Assembly (NCBI GenBank): GCA_015061945.1
Contig: SUVP01000004.1
Location: 244,094 to 308,093, forward strand
Source of the DNA: Opitutales bacterium
Lineage (GTDB): Bacteria; Verrucomicrobiota; Verrucomicrobiia; Opitutales; Intestinicryptomonadaceae
Reading direction: 5' to 3'
Length of the DNA: 64,000 nt
The translations under genes were made by a program, and so were the position numbers. Each line of letters starts with the position of its first letter. Positions within the stretch are counted from its first letter, which is position 1. The notes beneath the pieces were generated by a model. That model had not been told where the DNA came from. It did not search any database and worked only from the letters and a program-made list of their open reading frames with translations. Shown piece by piece: positions 55,090-63,181 of the stretch.

Positions 55090-57045
55090 TCATCTCAAAT
55101 TTGCCAACTTTTTTATGAGTTTAACTTGGTTGGCTTGTGGTTGTTTTGAAATCTCCTCAAGCTTACGAAACGTCAATTGCTTTGTTTGGCGTTCATATCG
55201 AAGTTTGAGAATCAATTCGATTGCACTTGCTGAAAGTCTATCAAGCATTTTGAGCTGTCTACCTATCATTCCGTGTTTGAGGTTTTCTCTTTTGGCTAGC
55301 TCACGAATACTTAATCCTTCATCGTCTAAAAGTCTTTTCATTTTTACAATATCGTGCAAAAAGTGTTGTTTCCTCTTTGTACTTTTGGGTAATGGCTTTT
55401 TATAGCCACTCGAAAGTTCAAATGGAGAAAGAATTTCCCAAATACCGCGGCCTAACGAATTATCTACTGAAAATTCAATTACAATAGGAGTTTGATTTTC
55501 AGTGGGTGGATATATCGTAAGTTGGCAAATTCGCATGTAACCTTTTCGCTTTTTAACGGAAAGAACCATTTTAGAAATCGTCTCTTTGATAATTTCGCTT
55601 TTTTCTTCAGGAGTAAGCATATCCTTGCAGAAATCCAAATTATCAATCGAAGCTTTTATCTGAAAGTCTGAAAGATTAACCTTATTTTTAAAATAAGATA
55701 ATTCTGAATTCACTTCAGAAAGTCTATTTCTCAAAGTCGTTAACTTTTGCGACTTTGCTTTCAGATGCTTTTCTATCGAGGATTTCAAACTGGGGTCATC
55801 GGATAATTCCAAGAATTTTTCCAGCGAAGATTGAACGGCTTTATCCAAGATAGTAATTTCATTGCGAAGCTTTAACTGTTCTTTTTCTAATGACTCTTTA
55901 TACTCTCTATTGGAATCCTTGACTTCTTTCAATGAGACATCTTGCGTTGCCATATACCCGATTGCTGAAAACACAATTTCTTCAACAATCTTCTTAGCGA
56001 TTGCAGTATCACAGCTACATTGACTTCGCTCGTGTTGTTTCCGAGTACATGTATAATATAAATAAGGTGTGCCATCTTTGTGTTTTTTACCGCTACCACC
56101 AACGGTCATGTTGGCACCGCAAGAACAAAACAAAATCTTTTTGAGAAGATAAGGATTTCGCATTCGAACCTCAGGCGGAGCATCAACAGGTTTTTCGACA
56201 GGTGTGTTTAAACGACGTTGAACTTCTTCCCAATCGGAACGTTTTATTATTGATTCATGCCTACCTTCAAACAATTCTTTGTTCCCATTATTATTCCGGA
56301 ATACATACCCGGCATATGTGGGATTTTCAAGAATACGCTTTATTAGAATCTCAGTATAATAGCGACCACGATGAGTTTTACCTGACTTAGAAATCCATTC
56401 TGGCGTCATACCGTGTACAGCGGACATGTGTTTAGCAATGGCTGCAGGCTTTTGACCATCGAGATACATTTTATAAATTTCTTTTATCAAATGTGCATGT
56501 TCTGAAAATTCCAATGACTTTGCTGTTGCCCCTATTTTATAGCCTAACGGGGCGTAACCACCTGCATGATAACCAGCCTTAAGTGATTCACGATACTTAT
56601 CCTTAATCCGCATCGACGTTGTTTCCCGTTCATATTGGGCCGTCGCAATCACAACGCCCTTAGCGAGATTACCAGAAGGATTGTCCTCAAAGTTGATATC
56701 ATTTGTGTAAATCAGATTAACATTGTAGGATTTCAACAATGCTTCAAACTCGTAGAAACTGAGCTTCTCTCGTGATACCCTATCTAATCGATATGATAGA
56801 ACCACACGAATGTCACTCTGTTTTATGCGCTCAATAAGTTGCCGAATTGCTGGACGATTCATGTTTTTAGCGGATCGTCCACGGTCAGCAAAACTCTCTA
56901 CGAGCACATATTCAGGGTGATTGGCAACGTAGTCACGAATTATTTTTTCTTGCACTTCTATGCTCGAAAACTCTTTGTTGGCTTGCATATCTGTCGATAC
57001 ACGAACATAACTAACGCATTTGATTTTACCACCACAAACGGACAT
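55090..57045 (-). CDS. Large serine recombinase (integrase)
   Basis: 651 residues. Resolvase domain with catalytic Ser17 (YVRVSTDMQ) and the Arg motifs YRLDRVSRE, a recombinase domain (about 165-280), a zinc ribbon (Cys307/309, 333, 343/345), a long coiled coil (about 375-465) used for synapsis control, and a late HTH-like piece (GLSIRELAKRENLKHGMIG). It should integrate and excise the element. An AAAGGAGG site stands ahead of the ATG, much stronger than in host genes nearby. The start overlaps a small upstream gene by 20 bp. Confidence 0.93.
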   Translation of the reverse strand: MSVCGGKIKCVSYVRVSTDMQANKEFSSIEVQEKIIRDYVANHPEYVLVESFADRGRSAKNMNRPAIRQLIERIKQSDIRVVLSYRLDRVSREKLSFYEFEALLKSYNVNLIYTNDINFEDNPSGNLAKGVVIATAQYERETTSMRIKDKYRESLKAGYHAGGYAPLGYKIGATAKSLEFSEHAHLIKEIYKMYLDGQKPAAIAKHMSAVHGMTPEWISKSGKTHRGRYYTEILIKRILENPTYAGYVFRNNNGNKELFEGRHESIIKRSDWEEVQRRLNTPVEKPVDAPPEVRMRNPYLLKKILFCSCGANMTVGGSGKKHKDGTPYLYYTCTRKQHERSQCSCDTAIAKKIVEEIVFSAIGYMATQDVSLKEVKDSNREYKESLEKEQLKLRNEITILDKAVQSSLEKFLELSDDPSLKSSIEKHLKAKSQKLTTLRNRLSEVNSELSYFKNKVNLSDFQIKASIDNLDFCKDMLTPEEKSEIIKETISKMVLSVKKRKGYMRICQLTIYPPTENQTPIVIEFSVDNSLGRGIWEILSPFELSSGYKKPLPKSTKRKQHFLHDIVKMKRLLDDEGLSIRELAKRENLKHGMIGRQLKMLDRLSASAIELILKLRYERQTKQLTFRKLEEISKQPQANQVKLIKKLANLR

Positions 57046-57250
57046 AAAAGAAACCTCCTTTCATGCGTTTGATGGCATTACGTTTTGTTCGGCGACAACC
57101 ACAAAGTTTAGATGTTAAACTTTCGTCATCAAGAGTCTGCAATTTATTAGCATGCCGACAGAATGCTTTTAGATATATCTGTTTTATTTTATCCACATTT
57201 GATAGTTTATAATGGATAAAATTTACCGGAGGTTGTGGATCATCTACCAT
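57026..57250 (-). CDS. Small basic protein between relaxase and recombinase
   Basis: 74 residues. AAAGGAGGTG lies at 57257-57266, 8 bp before the ATG at 57250, the best ribosome site in its neighbourhood, so I take the gene as real although short. It overlaps the relaxase end by 11 bp and the recombinase start by 20 bp. The middle (SLTSKLCGCRRTKRNAIKRM) is basic and could be a helix-turn-helix; a recombination directionality factor is possible by position only. Confidence 0.6.
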   Translation of the reverse strand: MVDDPQPPVNFIHYKLSNVDKIKQIYLKAFCRHANKLQTLDDESLTSKLCGCRRTKRNAIKRMKGGFFYVRLWW

Positions 57251-58511
57251 ATCCATCACCTCCTTTATCTTTAGAATGTGTAGATTTATTACGTTTTGAT
57301 AGAGCAGAAATCAGACTTAAAATAAATTGGATAAGTATTTGTAGCATGTTTGAAATTTGGTTGAAATCTCTTTTAGAATAGATCGCTGCTCTTCCAAAAA
57401 CTCGTTCAATCTTCGTTCGATTGTGTATGAAATTTGATTTAAATCTTTTCGAAGTACTTCGAGATTTGTTTGCATACCTTCCAATTGATTTTTCATTTCT
57501 GTCGTTGTCTCTTGAAGTTCTTTGCATTCTGTCTGAAGCTTCGTTATCTCTTTGCGTAATTCTAGATTCGTCTCTTGAAGTTGATCGTATTTCATCTCTG
57601 CTGATGTGCGGATTTCCGCTAACATTTGATCTAACATGTGTAACATATTTATATTGTTTAAGTCTTTTGTCTTCATAATTTAATTCCTTTAAATGTTTAT
57701 ACTTGTCTATTAACTTTCTGTTTCTTTTTTGGTTTTCGGTTTGCCATAACGTTGCCCAATCTTTTTTTTCAGATGCACGATTTTGAAATTTAGCGATATC
57801 ATTCACATTGAAAGATTGTTCGGCAGCTCTACCATAAAATCGTACTTTGGTATCATTTTTTTTGACCGTAAAATATTCCAACCCTTTACGACAAATTGCA
57901 TAACCTTTAGATTCTAATTTGTCTAAAAAATCATTACGATTGTTTATGGTTTTATTCGCAATTCCATCATCTAGGATTTTATTAACTTCCGTTGCAAAAA
58001 CTTTAGTTTTTTGACCTTTAGATTTTGTTGCCAAAAGTCTAAATGACATATCGGAAAAAGGATCTGTAAGCTCTTTATTTTGGCAGTGCAGCATCCTACC
58101 CATGTATTCATGTGCTTTACGGTCACGCCAATCTAAATATGGTGTAAATTGCTTACCATTTGCTATGCAAACACAATAAAAATTAAGTTCATAACTATTA
58201 TCTTTATTGTGGTGGCGAATAAACAAATAATTAAATTGTTCACGATCTAACCCAGGAAAAAACGTTTCCAAAATACACTCTTGTAAGTGTGTTTCGAATT
58301 CTTTTCCGCCGAGTTCATCTAAGGATTTAGGATCGCGATAAACATAAACAAAAGAGGGTTCTTTGAACTTGGCAGCGTCTTTGCGTGCAGTAATTACAAC
58401 CGGCAAAAAACTACCTCCAACAATTTCAGAAGGACGCTCTTGCTTTTTACTATCGACATTACCAAGTAGATATACCAAATCATTGCGAGGAGTAATACGT
58501 TTAGCGAGCAT
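57240..58511 (-). CDS. HEN-type relaxase (ColE1 MbeA-like)
   Basis: 423 residues from the ATG at 58511, which has AGAAGGGGG ahead of it. No classic HxDxxNxHxH motif is present; instead His101, Glu108 and Asn110 in RHHNKDNSYELNF match the HEN triad spacing of ColE1-type relaxases, followed by GKQFTPYLDWRDRKAHEYMG, like the QPYYDRADR block of MbeA. It would nick the transfer origin. The Arg/Ser-rich tail (about 320-400) overlaps a second gene in another frame. MobC ends 11 bp inside its start. Confidence 0.82.
   Translation of the reverse strand: MLAKRITPRNDLVYLLGNVDSKKQERPSEIVGGSFLPVVITARKDAAKFKEPSFVYVYRDPKSLDELGGKEFETHLQECILETFFPGLDREQFNYLFIRHHNKDNSYELNFYCVCIANGKQFTPYLDWRDRKAHEYMGRMLHCQNKELTDPFSDMSFRLLATKSKGQKTKVFATEVNKILDDGIANKTINNRNDFLDKLESKGYAICRKGLEYFTVKKNDTKVRFYGRAAEQSFNVNDIAKFQNRASEKKDWATLWQTENQKRNRKLIDKYKHLKELNYEDKRLKQYKYVTHVRSNVSGNPHISRDEIRSTSRDESRITQRDNEASDRMQRTSRDNDRNEKSIGRYANKSRSTSKRFKSNFIHNRTKIERVFGRAAIYSKRDFNQISNMLQILIQFILSLISALSKRNKSTHSKDKGGDGYGR
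57317..57676 (-). CDS. Nested coiled-coil mobilization protein (MbeB/MbeD-like position)
   Basis: 119 residues encoded wholly inside the relaxase gene in another frame. An AAGGA lies 8 bp before the ATG at 57676. Residues about 20-95 form a continuous heptad coiled coil (LQETNLELRKEITKLQTECK), far from random composition. ColE1 plasmids carry mbeB and mbeD in the same way inside mbeA, so this is very probably a true overlapping gene that helps mobilization. Confidence 0.75.
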   Translation of the reverse strand: MKTKDLNNINMLHMLDQMLAEIRTSAEMKYDQLQETNLELRKEITKLQTECKELQETTTEMKNQLEGMQTNLEVLRKDLNQISYTIERRLNEFLEEQRSILKEISTKFQTCYKYLSNLF

Positions 58512-58989
58512 TTGAACCCCCTTCTGCAATAATATTCAGGTCATAATGAATAGCAATTAGAACGGAGTATATTCGTCCCCAATCAACATGCATTCCAAGT
58601 AGGATTGAACTATTTACATTTTTGGCGATTTGATTTATGTTTATGCCAATTGCATTAATTGTACGAATTAAACAAGGATCTGCGACAAATACTTTCGTTG
58701 TCTTTGGGAAACTATGTGTCTTCTCAAAAACAAGGAATCGCATAAAATCTGATACATTATATCCAGCTTCTTTTGCTTTCTTTTTGATAGTCTTTTTCTC
58801 GGCATCAGTACAACGGATTTTTAAGAATGATTCCCTTTTGTTTTTTACCTTTTTTTGCGTAGCACAAGGGGTGGTTTGAAGGAGGGGCGTTTGCCCCTCC
58901 TCACGAGCTGGCGTGTTGTCACTTTGTGGCCACACGCCTGAGCTCGCCCTAGCCCTGTATCTAATATTACTATTACGAAACGAAAACAT
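58501..58989 (-). CDS. MobC/MbeC-like relaxosome accessory protein
   Basis: 162 residues. The ATG at 58989 has GGAGG 7 bp before it. After a 50-residue lead encoded over the oriT-like inverted repeat comes a ribbon-helix-helix segment (FLKIRCTDAEKKTIKKKAKE, YNVSDFMRFLV) and the MobC signature INAIGININQIAKNVN. It should bind oriT and help the relaxase. It starts on the last base of the gene upstream (TAATG). Confidence 0.82.
   Translation of the reverse strand: MFSFRNSNIRYRARASSGVWPQSDNTPAREEGQTPLLQTTPCATQKKVKNKRESFLKIRCTDAEKKTIKKKAKEAGYNVSDFMRFLVFEKTHSFPKTTKVFVADPCLIRTINAIGININQIAKNVNSSILLGMHVDWGRIYSVLIAIHYDLNIIAEGGSNAR
58880..58946. other. Candidate transfer origin (oriT)
   Basis: Two GC-rich inverted repeats in an AT-rich element. 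The first is GGAGGGGC-gttt-GCCCCTCC (58881-58900). The second has arms CGAGCTGGCGTGT (58904-58916) and ACACGCC-tg-AGCTCG (58932-58946) around a 15-base loop. It lies within the 5' part of mobC and near the relaxase, the usual place of oriT. The nick site cannot be read from sequence alone. Confidence 0.5.
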
Positions 58990-59744
58990 TATTTACCTCC
59001 TTTCGGTGTATCTAATAATGAAATTACAGCTTCAATATTTGCGATGGTAGTAACATCAAATTCAGGGATACTTTTGAGATATTCAACAACGACTTTTAAG
59101 TTGGATTTTTGATCTCTTACTGAACGCTTTGTCGGATTCCATTTTAGTGTGCGTACAATAGGTCTTGATTTCTGCTTCTTTGCAGATATGGCACGCGTGC
59201 CATGATCTTTATTTTTTGCGGTGAAAACAAAATCCTTAACCTCTGATTCAGTTGGATTTTTACCATCATAAAGTTGAGATAATTTACTATTTATTTCTGG
59301 TTCTTCAGCAAATTGAACTAAATGACGGACACAAGAAACTGATGACAACATCAATTTGTTTTTTAGGTTATTGTCATCTATGTGATCTATGAAACAAACA
59401 ACATCACGAGTTTGCTCGTAAGTTCTTCGTGTACAAAAAGGTTGTCCAGAACAAAAATCAGAAATAAATATATCATATTTTATTTCCAGGTTTTTGGGAT
59501 CGTCTCTAAAGTATGCCCAAAGAAGCCTACTTTTGATCAATTGGGTTTTTAGTTGGAAACACGCTATTGTTTTGCGTATTCCAAGTTCAGCGATAGATTT
59601 ATGAATAATCGCATCGCAAATCTCGATCGGATTCTTTGAGACATGGTAAAGGGGTAATTCAAGCTGATTTGAATCACCTGCGTTATTGGTTGATGGCACT
59701 ACTGCCCGATTCGTGCCGTTTGTATGTTCTATGGGATTATCCAT
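58989..59744 (-). CDS. Element protein of unknown function
   Basis: 251 residues, no signal or membrane segment. First of the minus-strand mobilization operon. Helical middle (IAELGIRKTIACFQLKTQLIK, YEQTRDVVCFIDHIDDNN) and a basic stretch (SAKKQKSRPIVRTLKWNPTKRS) suggest DNA binding. Its last codons (PKGGK-stop) encode the AGGAGG ribosome site of mobC. A 16-bp palindrome lies in the gene. It could be a replication, partition or mobilization helper; I recognise no family. Confidence 0.65.
   Translation of the reverse strand: MDNPIEHTNGTNRAVVPSTNNAGDSNQLELPLYHVSKNPIEICDAIIHKSIAELGIRKTIACFQLKTQLIKSRLLWAYFRDDPKNLEIKYDIFISDFCSGQPFCTRRTYEQTRDVVCFIDHIDDNNLKNKLMLSSVSCVRHLVQFAEEPEINSKLSQLYDGKNPTESEVKDFVFTAKNKDHGTRAISAKKQKSRPIVRTLKWNPTKRSVRDQKSNLKVVVEYLKSIPEFDVTTIANIEAVISLLDTPKGGK
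59188..59203. repeat. Perfect 16-bp palindrome, copy 1
   Basis: ATGGCACGCGTGCCAT, inside the 251-residue gene. The core GGCACGCGTGCC is repeated in the intergenic region at 60781-60792. Confidence 0.85.
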
Positions 59745-59863
59745 AGTTCATAGTTTTGTCCTTTTTTTCTTTCTTATTTATATATAGGTACTGTCAACTT
59801 TTGCATTTGTCGCAACTTGCTAATAATACGCTAAATAAAACTTTTTAAAAAATACATTTGCGT

Positions 59864-59892
59864 TTGCGATATTAAAATAATTATTATATTAT
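59864..59892 (+). promoter_or_regulatory. Promoter of the 287-residue element gene
   Basis: TTGCGA (59864-59869), exactly 17 bp, TATTAT (59887-59892). The -10 box covers an ATG at 59891, so translation should begin further down at 59912. The rest of 59745-59911 has only short repeats of TTTGCG/TTGC type, perhaps operators. Confidence 0.5.
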
Positions 59893-59911
59893 GTCAAAAA
59901 GAGAGGTATAT

Positions 59912-60775
59912 ATGGCACGTAAAAGATCAGATATCGTAACCAAAAATTGCGAAGCTATTATTCGCAAATCAATATGTCGCAATAAGGTTCTATGTATGGA
60001 ACGGGTAAAAAAATATTTATCAGGAACACCTCTTGCCGAATTGCAATATTACTTAAAAAGGTACAAAAACGAATCTTTCGCGAAATTTATGCGAGGCGTA
60101 TATTTGAAAGGTGTGAACATTAAAAATGTACTTGAATATATTGATGCGTTAATGGAAGCTCTGAACAAGAAATATTATGTTTGGCCACTAAAAATAAATC
60201 ATACTTACGTTGTTGCCATTGAAGGCAAAAATAAATCAATACGCTCTATCTACTATAATGGGACCTGTCTAATAAAATTTGTTCAAACAGCAAAAATAAA
60301 TGAAAAATTTATTCGCAGAATTAGGAATCAAAAGAATGTATACAACTCAATTAATTTTGCGGCAATACTGCTTGATTTGGTGAAGTATTCATATTGGTTA
60401 AAAAAATATACAATTGGATGGATGGAAAAACATTTTCTACTTTTTGCCCCTTCATTTGGAGTGCATTTTCTTAACTTTTTGGAAGAAAATGACATTTCAA
60501 TTTTAGATAAATATATAGGGGCAATATTTGGACTATTAATAACATTCGATTCATATTTAACGAAAGGTTATGTTTCAATACACGCTATAAAACTTACATT
60601 GGCATGTCTTGAACTTGCAGTAGATGACGATCAAATAATAGATGCAATACATATATTTTTGGACTCAGAATTATGTGTGAATTTGAAAAAATCTATTGTC
60701 AATAGCCCTCCAACAAAATTTACAATTGAAGATGTAGAAGATGAATTTCTAAAAAAATGGAATCTTTATAGATAA
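59912..60775 (+). CDS. Element protein of unknown function
   Basis: 287 residues. Start chosen at the ATG 59912, with AGAGAGG 5 bp before it; an upstream in-frame ATG (59891) overlaps the -10 box. Basic N-terminus (MARKRSDIVTKNC), then mixed helices; hydrophobic segments such as YIGAIFGLLITFDSYL are not clear membrane helices. No family recognised. Divergent from the mobilization operon. May be a regulator or a cargo protein. Confidence 0.6.
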   Translation: MARKRSDIVTKNCEAIIRKSICRNKVLCMERVKKYLSGTPLAELQYYLKRYKNESFAKFMRGVYLKGVNIKNVLEYIDALMEALNKKYYVWPLKINHTYVVAIEGKNKSIRSIYYNGTCLIKFVQTAKINEKFIRRIRNQKNVYNSINFAAILLDLVKYSYWLKKYTIGWMEKHFLLFAPSFGVHFLNFLEENDISILDKYIGAIFGLLITFDSYLTKGYVSIHAIKLTLACLELAVDDDQIIDAIHIFLDSELCVNLKKSIVNSPPTKFTIEDVEDEFLKKWNLYR

Positions 60776-60778
60776 TTA

Positions 60779-60794
60779 TTGGCACGCGTGCCAA
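60779..60794. repeat. Perfect 16-bp palindrome, copy 2
   Basis: TTGGCACGCGTGCCAA, directly after the gene that ends at 60775. Shares the 12-bp core with copy 1. The remaining gap up to 60908 has a TATAAT (60893-60898) that could drive the next operon. Confidence 0.85.
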
Positions 60795-60908
60795 GTCATA
60801 AAAACAATAACTAAAAAAATGGAAATTATAAATTTACCATTCATATTTTTCAATTACTCTTTACAAGTTAACATAATTTGTTTTAATCTGTCTTATAATA
60901 GGATGTAA

Positions 60909-61484
60909 ATGTGGTACAAGGATGAATATTTTAGGCGAAACATGCTTCTGTGCATGACTTCAGTAATGTTAACTCTTTTAACACTTACTGCATTTTTGGT
61001 GCTTTTTAAGCCAAAAATTGAATCAATTTATGGACATCATTACGTTGTTATTGCAGAAGATCCTATGTCAATATCTCAAAAAGATGAACAATATATTTCA
61101 TATCTTTTAAATAGAAATAGAATTATTCCGATTTCAACAGTTTATGAGAATACGCTAGCATATTATGATAGTATCATTACAATTTTGTTGGGGCTATTTG
61201 GATTGTTTGCACTTTTGTCATATTTTTCATTTAAAAGAAAAATAAAAGAAGACCTCGACGAACATTTTGAGACCTATAAATCTGATATGAATGAACATCT
61301 TTATAATAAATTTACTGAAGAAATAACAGGTGGGAATGTCGATCTTGAAGATTATATAAAACATATTGTATCAGAAGAAGTTAAGAGGCAGTGGGAACTA
61401 AAGGAAAATGAAACTTCTGATATAATAAGAGAACAATTAACATCTGAAATAAAAACAGACGATATTAAATCAAATGGCAACTAA
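60909..61484 (+). CDS. Two-TM membrane protein with cytoplasmic helical tail
   Basis: 191 residues. Membrane helices at about 12-34 (LLCMTSVMLTLLTLTAFLVLF) and 87-108 (IITILLGLFGLFALLSYFSF) enclose a small outer loop; the last 80 residues are charged and helical. First gene of a tight operon: its last 11 bp overlap the ImmA/IrrE gene. No family recognised. In such a setting it could be a membrane sensor or pore-type effector held back by its partners; that is inference. Confidence 0.7.
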   Translation: MWYKDEYFRRNMLLCMTSVMLTLLTLTAFLVLFKPKIESIYGHHYVVIAEDPMSISQKDEQYISYLLNRNRIIPISTVYENTLAYYDSIITILLGLFGLFALLSYFSFKRKIKEDLDEHFETYKSDMNEHLYNKFTEEITGGNVDLEDYIKHIVSEEVKRQWELKENETSDIIREQLTSEIKTDDIKSNGN

Positions 61485-62049
61485 TTTAAAAAATATAGAA
61501 AATTTTTTTGAAGAGAACATTAATATTACGGTTCCTGCGTCGACAAATGTATCTTTATATCCAAAAACTCCAGATGAAATTATCAAAAAGGCAAAAGATC
61601 TTGGCATCGGAATTTTTCCTTTGGACATATATTGCGTTATAAAGAAAATCTTTTCTATTAAAATATACGAAACAGATATCGGTAAAGACGTTTCAGGCTT
61701 TTTAGAAAAAATAGGAAATACATGGGCAATTTATGTAAATCGTAATGAAAGCGAATATAGAAAACGTTTTACGCTCGCTCACGAATTAGGACATTATATT
61801 CTTCATAGAGAAATTCCAAATAATTCTTTGGCATTCCGAGATCAGATTTTTTTTAGAGATGAAAACACGTCTCCCCAAGAAAAAGAAGCAAATAAGTTTG
61901 CCGCAAATCTTTTAATGCCTCAAGATGACTTTCTCAAAGCGATAAAAGACGGCGACAATACAATATTGAAATTAGCTGATAAATTTAAACTTTCTACAGC
62001 TGCTGTTCGTTATAGAGCATATCAATTAGGACTTATAAAAAGCTATTAA
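61474..62049 (+). CDS. ImmA/IrrE-family metallo-endopeptidase
   Basis: 191 residues. Zinc motif HELGHYILH at about 107-115, with the third ligand likely the Glu in EKEANKFAANLLMP, the standard ImmA/IrrE pattern. The N-terminus (PDEIIKKAKDLGIGIFPLDI) and the end (LADKFKLSTAAVRYRAYQLGLI, HTH-like) are also typical. Such proteases cut repressors or partner proteins on stress or phage signals. Overlaps the membrane-protein gene by 11 bp and is followed 1 bp later by the beta-family gene. Confidence 0.92.
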   Translation: MATNLKNIENFFEENINITVPASTNVSLYPKTPDEIIKKAKDLGIGIFPLDIYCVIKKIFSIKIYETDIGKDVSGFLEKIGNTWAIYVNRNESEYRKRFTLAHELGHYILHREIPNNSLAFRDQIFFRDENTSPQEKEANKFAANLLMPQDDFLKAIKDGDNTILKLADKFKLSTAAVRYRAYQLGLIKSY

Positions 62050-62050
62050 A

Positions 62051-63181
62051 ATGAATGAATACGTATATTTTCCTGTTTTAAAAACGCGTCCTTCTGAAAT
62101 TAAAGCTTTTTCCTTATTGGATGAGAAAATTAAGGATGCGATTCTACCAATTATAGAATTAACTGGCGCAATTGGATATACACTTCCTAAAACATGTAAA
62201 GATGAGTCAAAGAGAGGTATTAGGGTAAAAGGAAATATAAATAGCAAGATAGAAAAAATTCTATCGTTTATGGAAGATAGACGTTTTATTCTCGATATAA
62301 CAGATGATGATTCGCTTAAATATGATGGATTAAGCTCGAGTAATGGGGGATTATTAGATCCGGCAGATGGATACAAATCTTGGATTTCTTTTTTGACACA
62401 AGATTCCAAATTTAAAGAACTTGTTATTCCTACGATACAATTTGACTCTACTCAGAGAGTAAATGTTGAAAAACAAATAATTTCATTATCCAAAGATTTT
62501 GATACATTATCCATAAAATTACCTTTTGACGCTGGAATGGAGACAATTGAAATGATTGTTTCATGGATTGTTCGCATTATAGGATCCTCTAAGAAGTTGA
62601 TATTAATAATAGATTTTGGATATGCAAAATCATTAGATTTAACATTAGAAAGAATAAAAAATAATTTTAAAAAATCATCGACACTTTCTAACATCAAGGC
62701 AGTCATTCCTGTCTCTTCTAGTTTCCCTAGATTTGTAAACGATGTTGAACGCCCAATAAAAATATCGGAAAACTCTGTTTATGAAACATTGAGTTCAATA
62801 CTATCCTCAAATAATGTTTATATGGGAGATTTTGCATCTCTTCATCCTACAAAATATGAAATGGGTGGAGGTGGTTGGATTCCAAGAATTGATTACATTA
62901 TTACAAATGAAGAAGGGAAACCCATTTTTTACGATTATAAACGCGGTAAAAACAGAAATACAAGTTCAGAATATGTATCAATAGCTCAACAAATAGTTGC
63001 ATCGAGTGACTATAAACCCATAAATGATATTGAAATCGAAGGAATTAAAGAGATTGAACTAAAGGCACAAGATACTTCTACTGGAAAATCTCCTAGTTTC
63101 TGGATCGCAATGCGAGCAAATATATATATGACCCTACAAGTATTATATCTTAAAAAAGATAATCATTTCTTAACTTTGTAA
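62051..63181 (+). CDS. T4-beta-like (beta family) protein
   Basis: 376 residues. YFPVLKTRPSEIKAFSLLDE at the start, IIELTG, FILDITDD, VIPTIQFDST, LIIDFGYAKS and the late GDFASLHPTKYEMGGGGWIPR / ISYAQ-type region (EYVSIAQQIVAS) follow the beta-protein family (PF14350), found in phages and defence islands. Biochemical role unknown. It is coupled to the ImmA/IrrE gene and its 3' end overlaps the convergent sce7726-like gene by 32 bp. Confidence 0.8.
   Translation: MNEYVYFPVLKTRPSEIKAFSLLDEKIKDAILPIIELTGAIGYTLPKTCKDESKRGIRVKGNINSKIEKILSFMEDRRFILDITDDDSLKYDGLSSSNGGLLDPADGYKSWISFLTQDSKFKELVIPTIQFDSTQRVNVEKQIISLSKDFDTLSIKLPFDAGMETIEMIVSWIVRIIGSSKKLILIIDFGYAKSLDLTLERIKNNFKKSSTLSNIKAVIPVSSSFPRFVNDVERPIKISENSVYETLSSILSSNNVYMGDFASLHPTKYEMGGGGWIPRIDYIITNEEGKPIFYDYKRGKNRNTSSEYVSIAQQIVASSDYKPINDIEIEGIKEIELKAQDTSTGKSPSFWIAMRANIYMTLQVLYLKKDNHFLTL

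Noticed and set aside
57421..57678. 85-codon plus-strand frame opposite the relaxase and nested gene
   Set aside because: It has no ribosome site, and the opposite strand already carries two supported frames.
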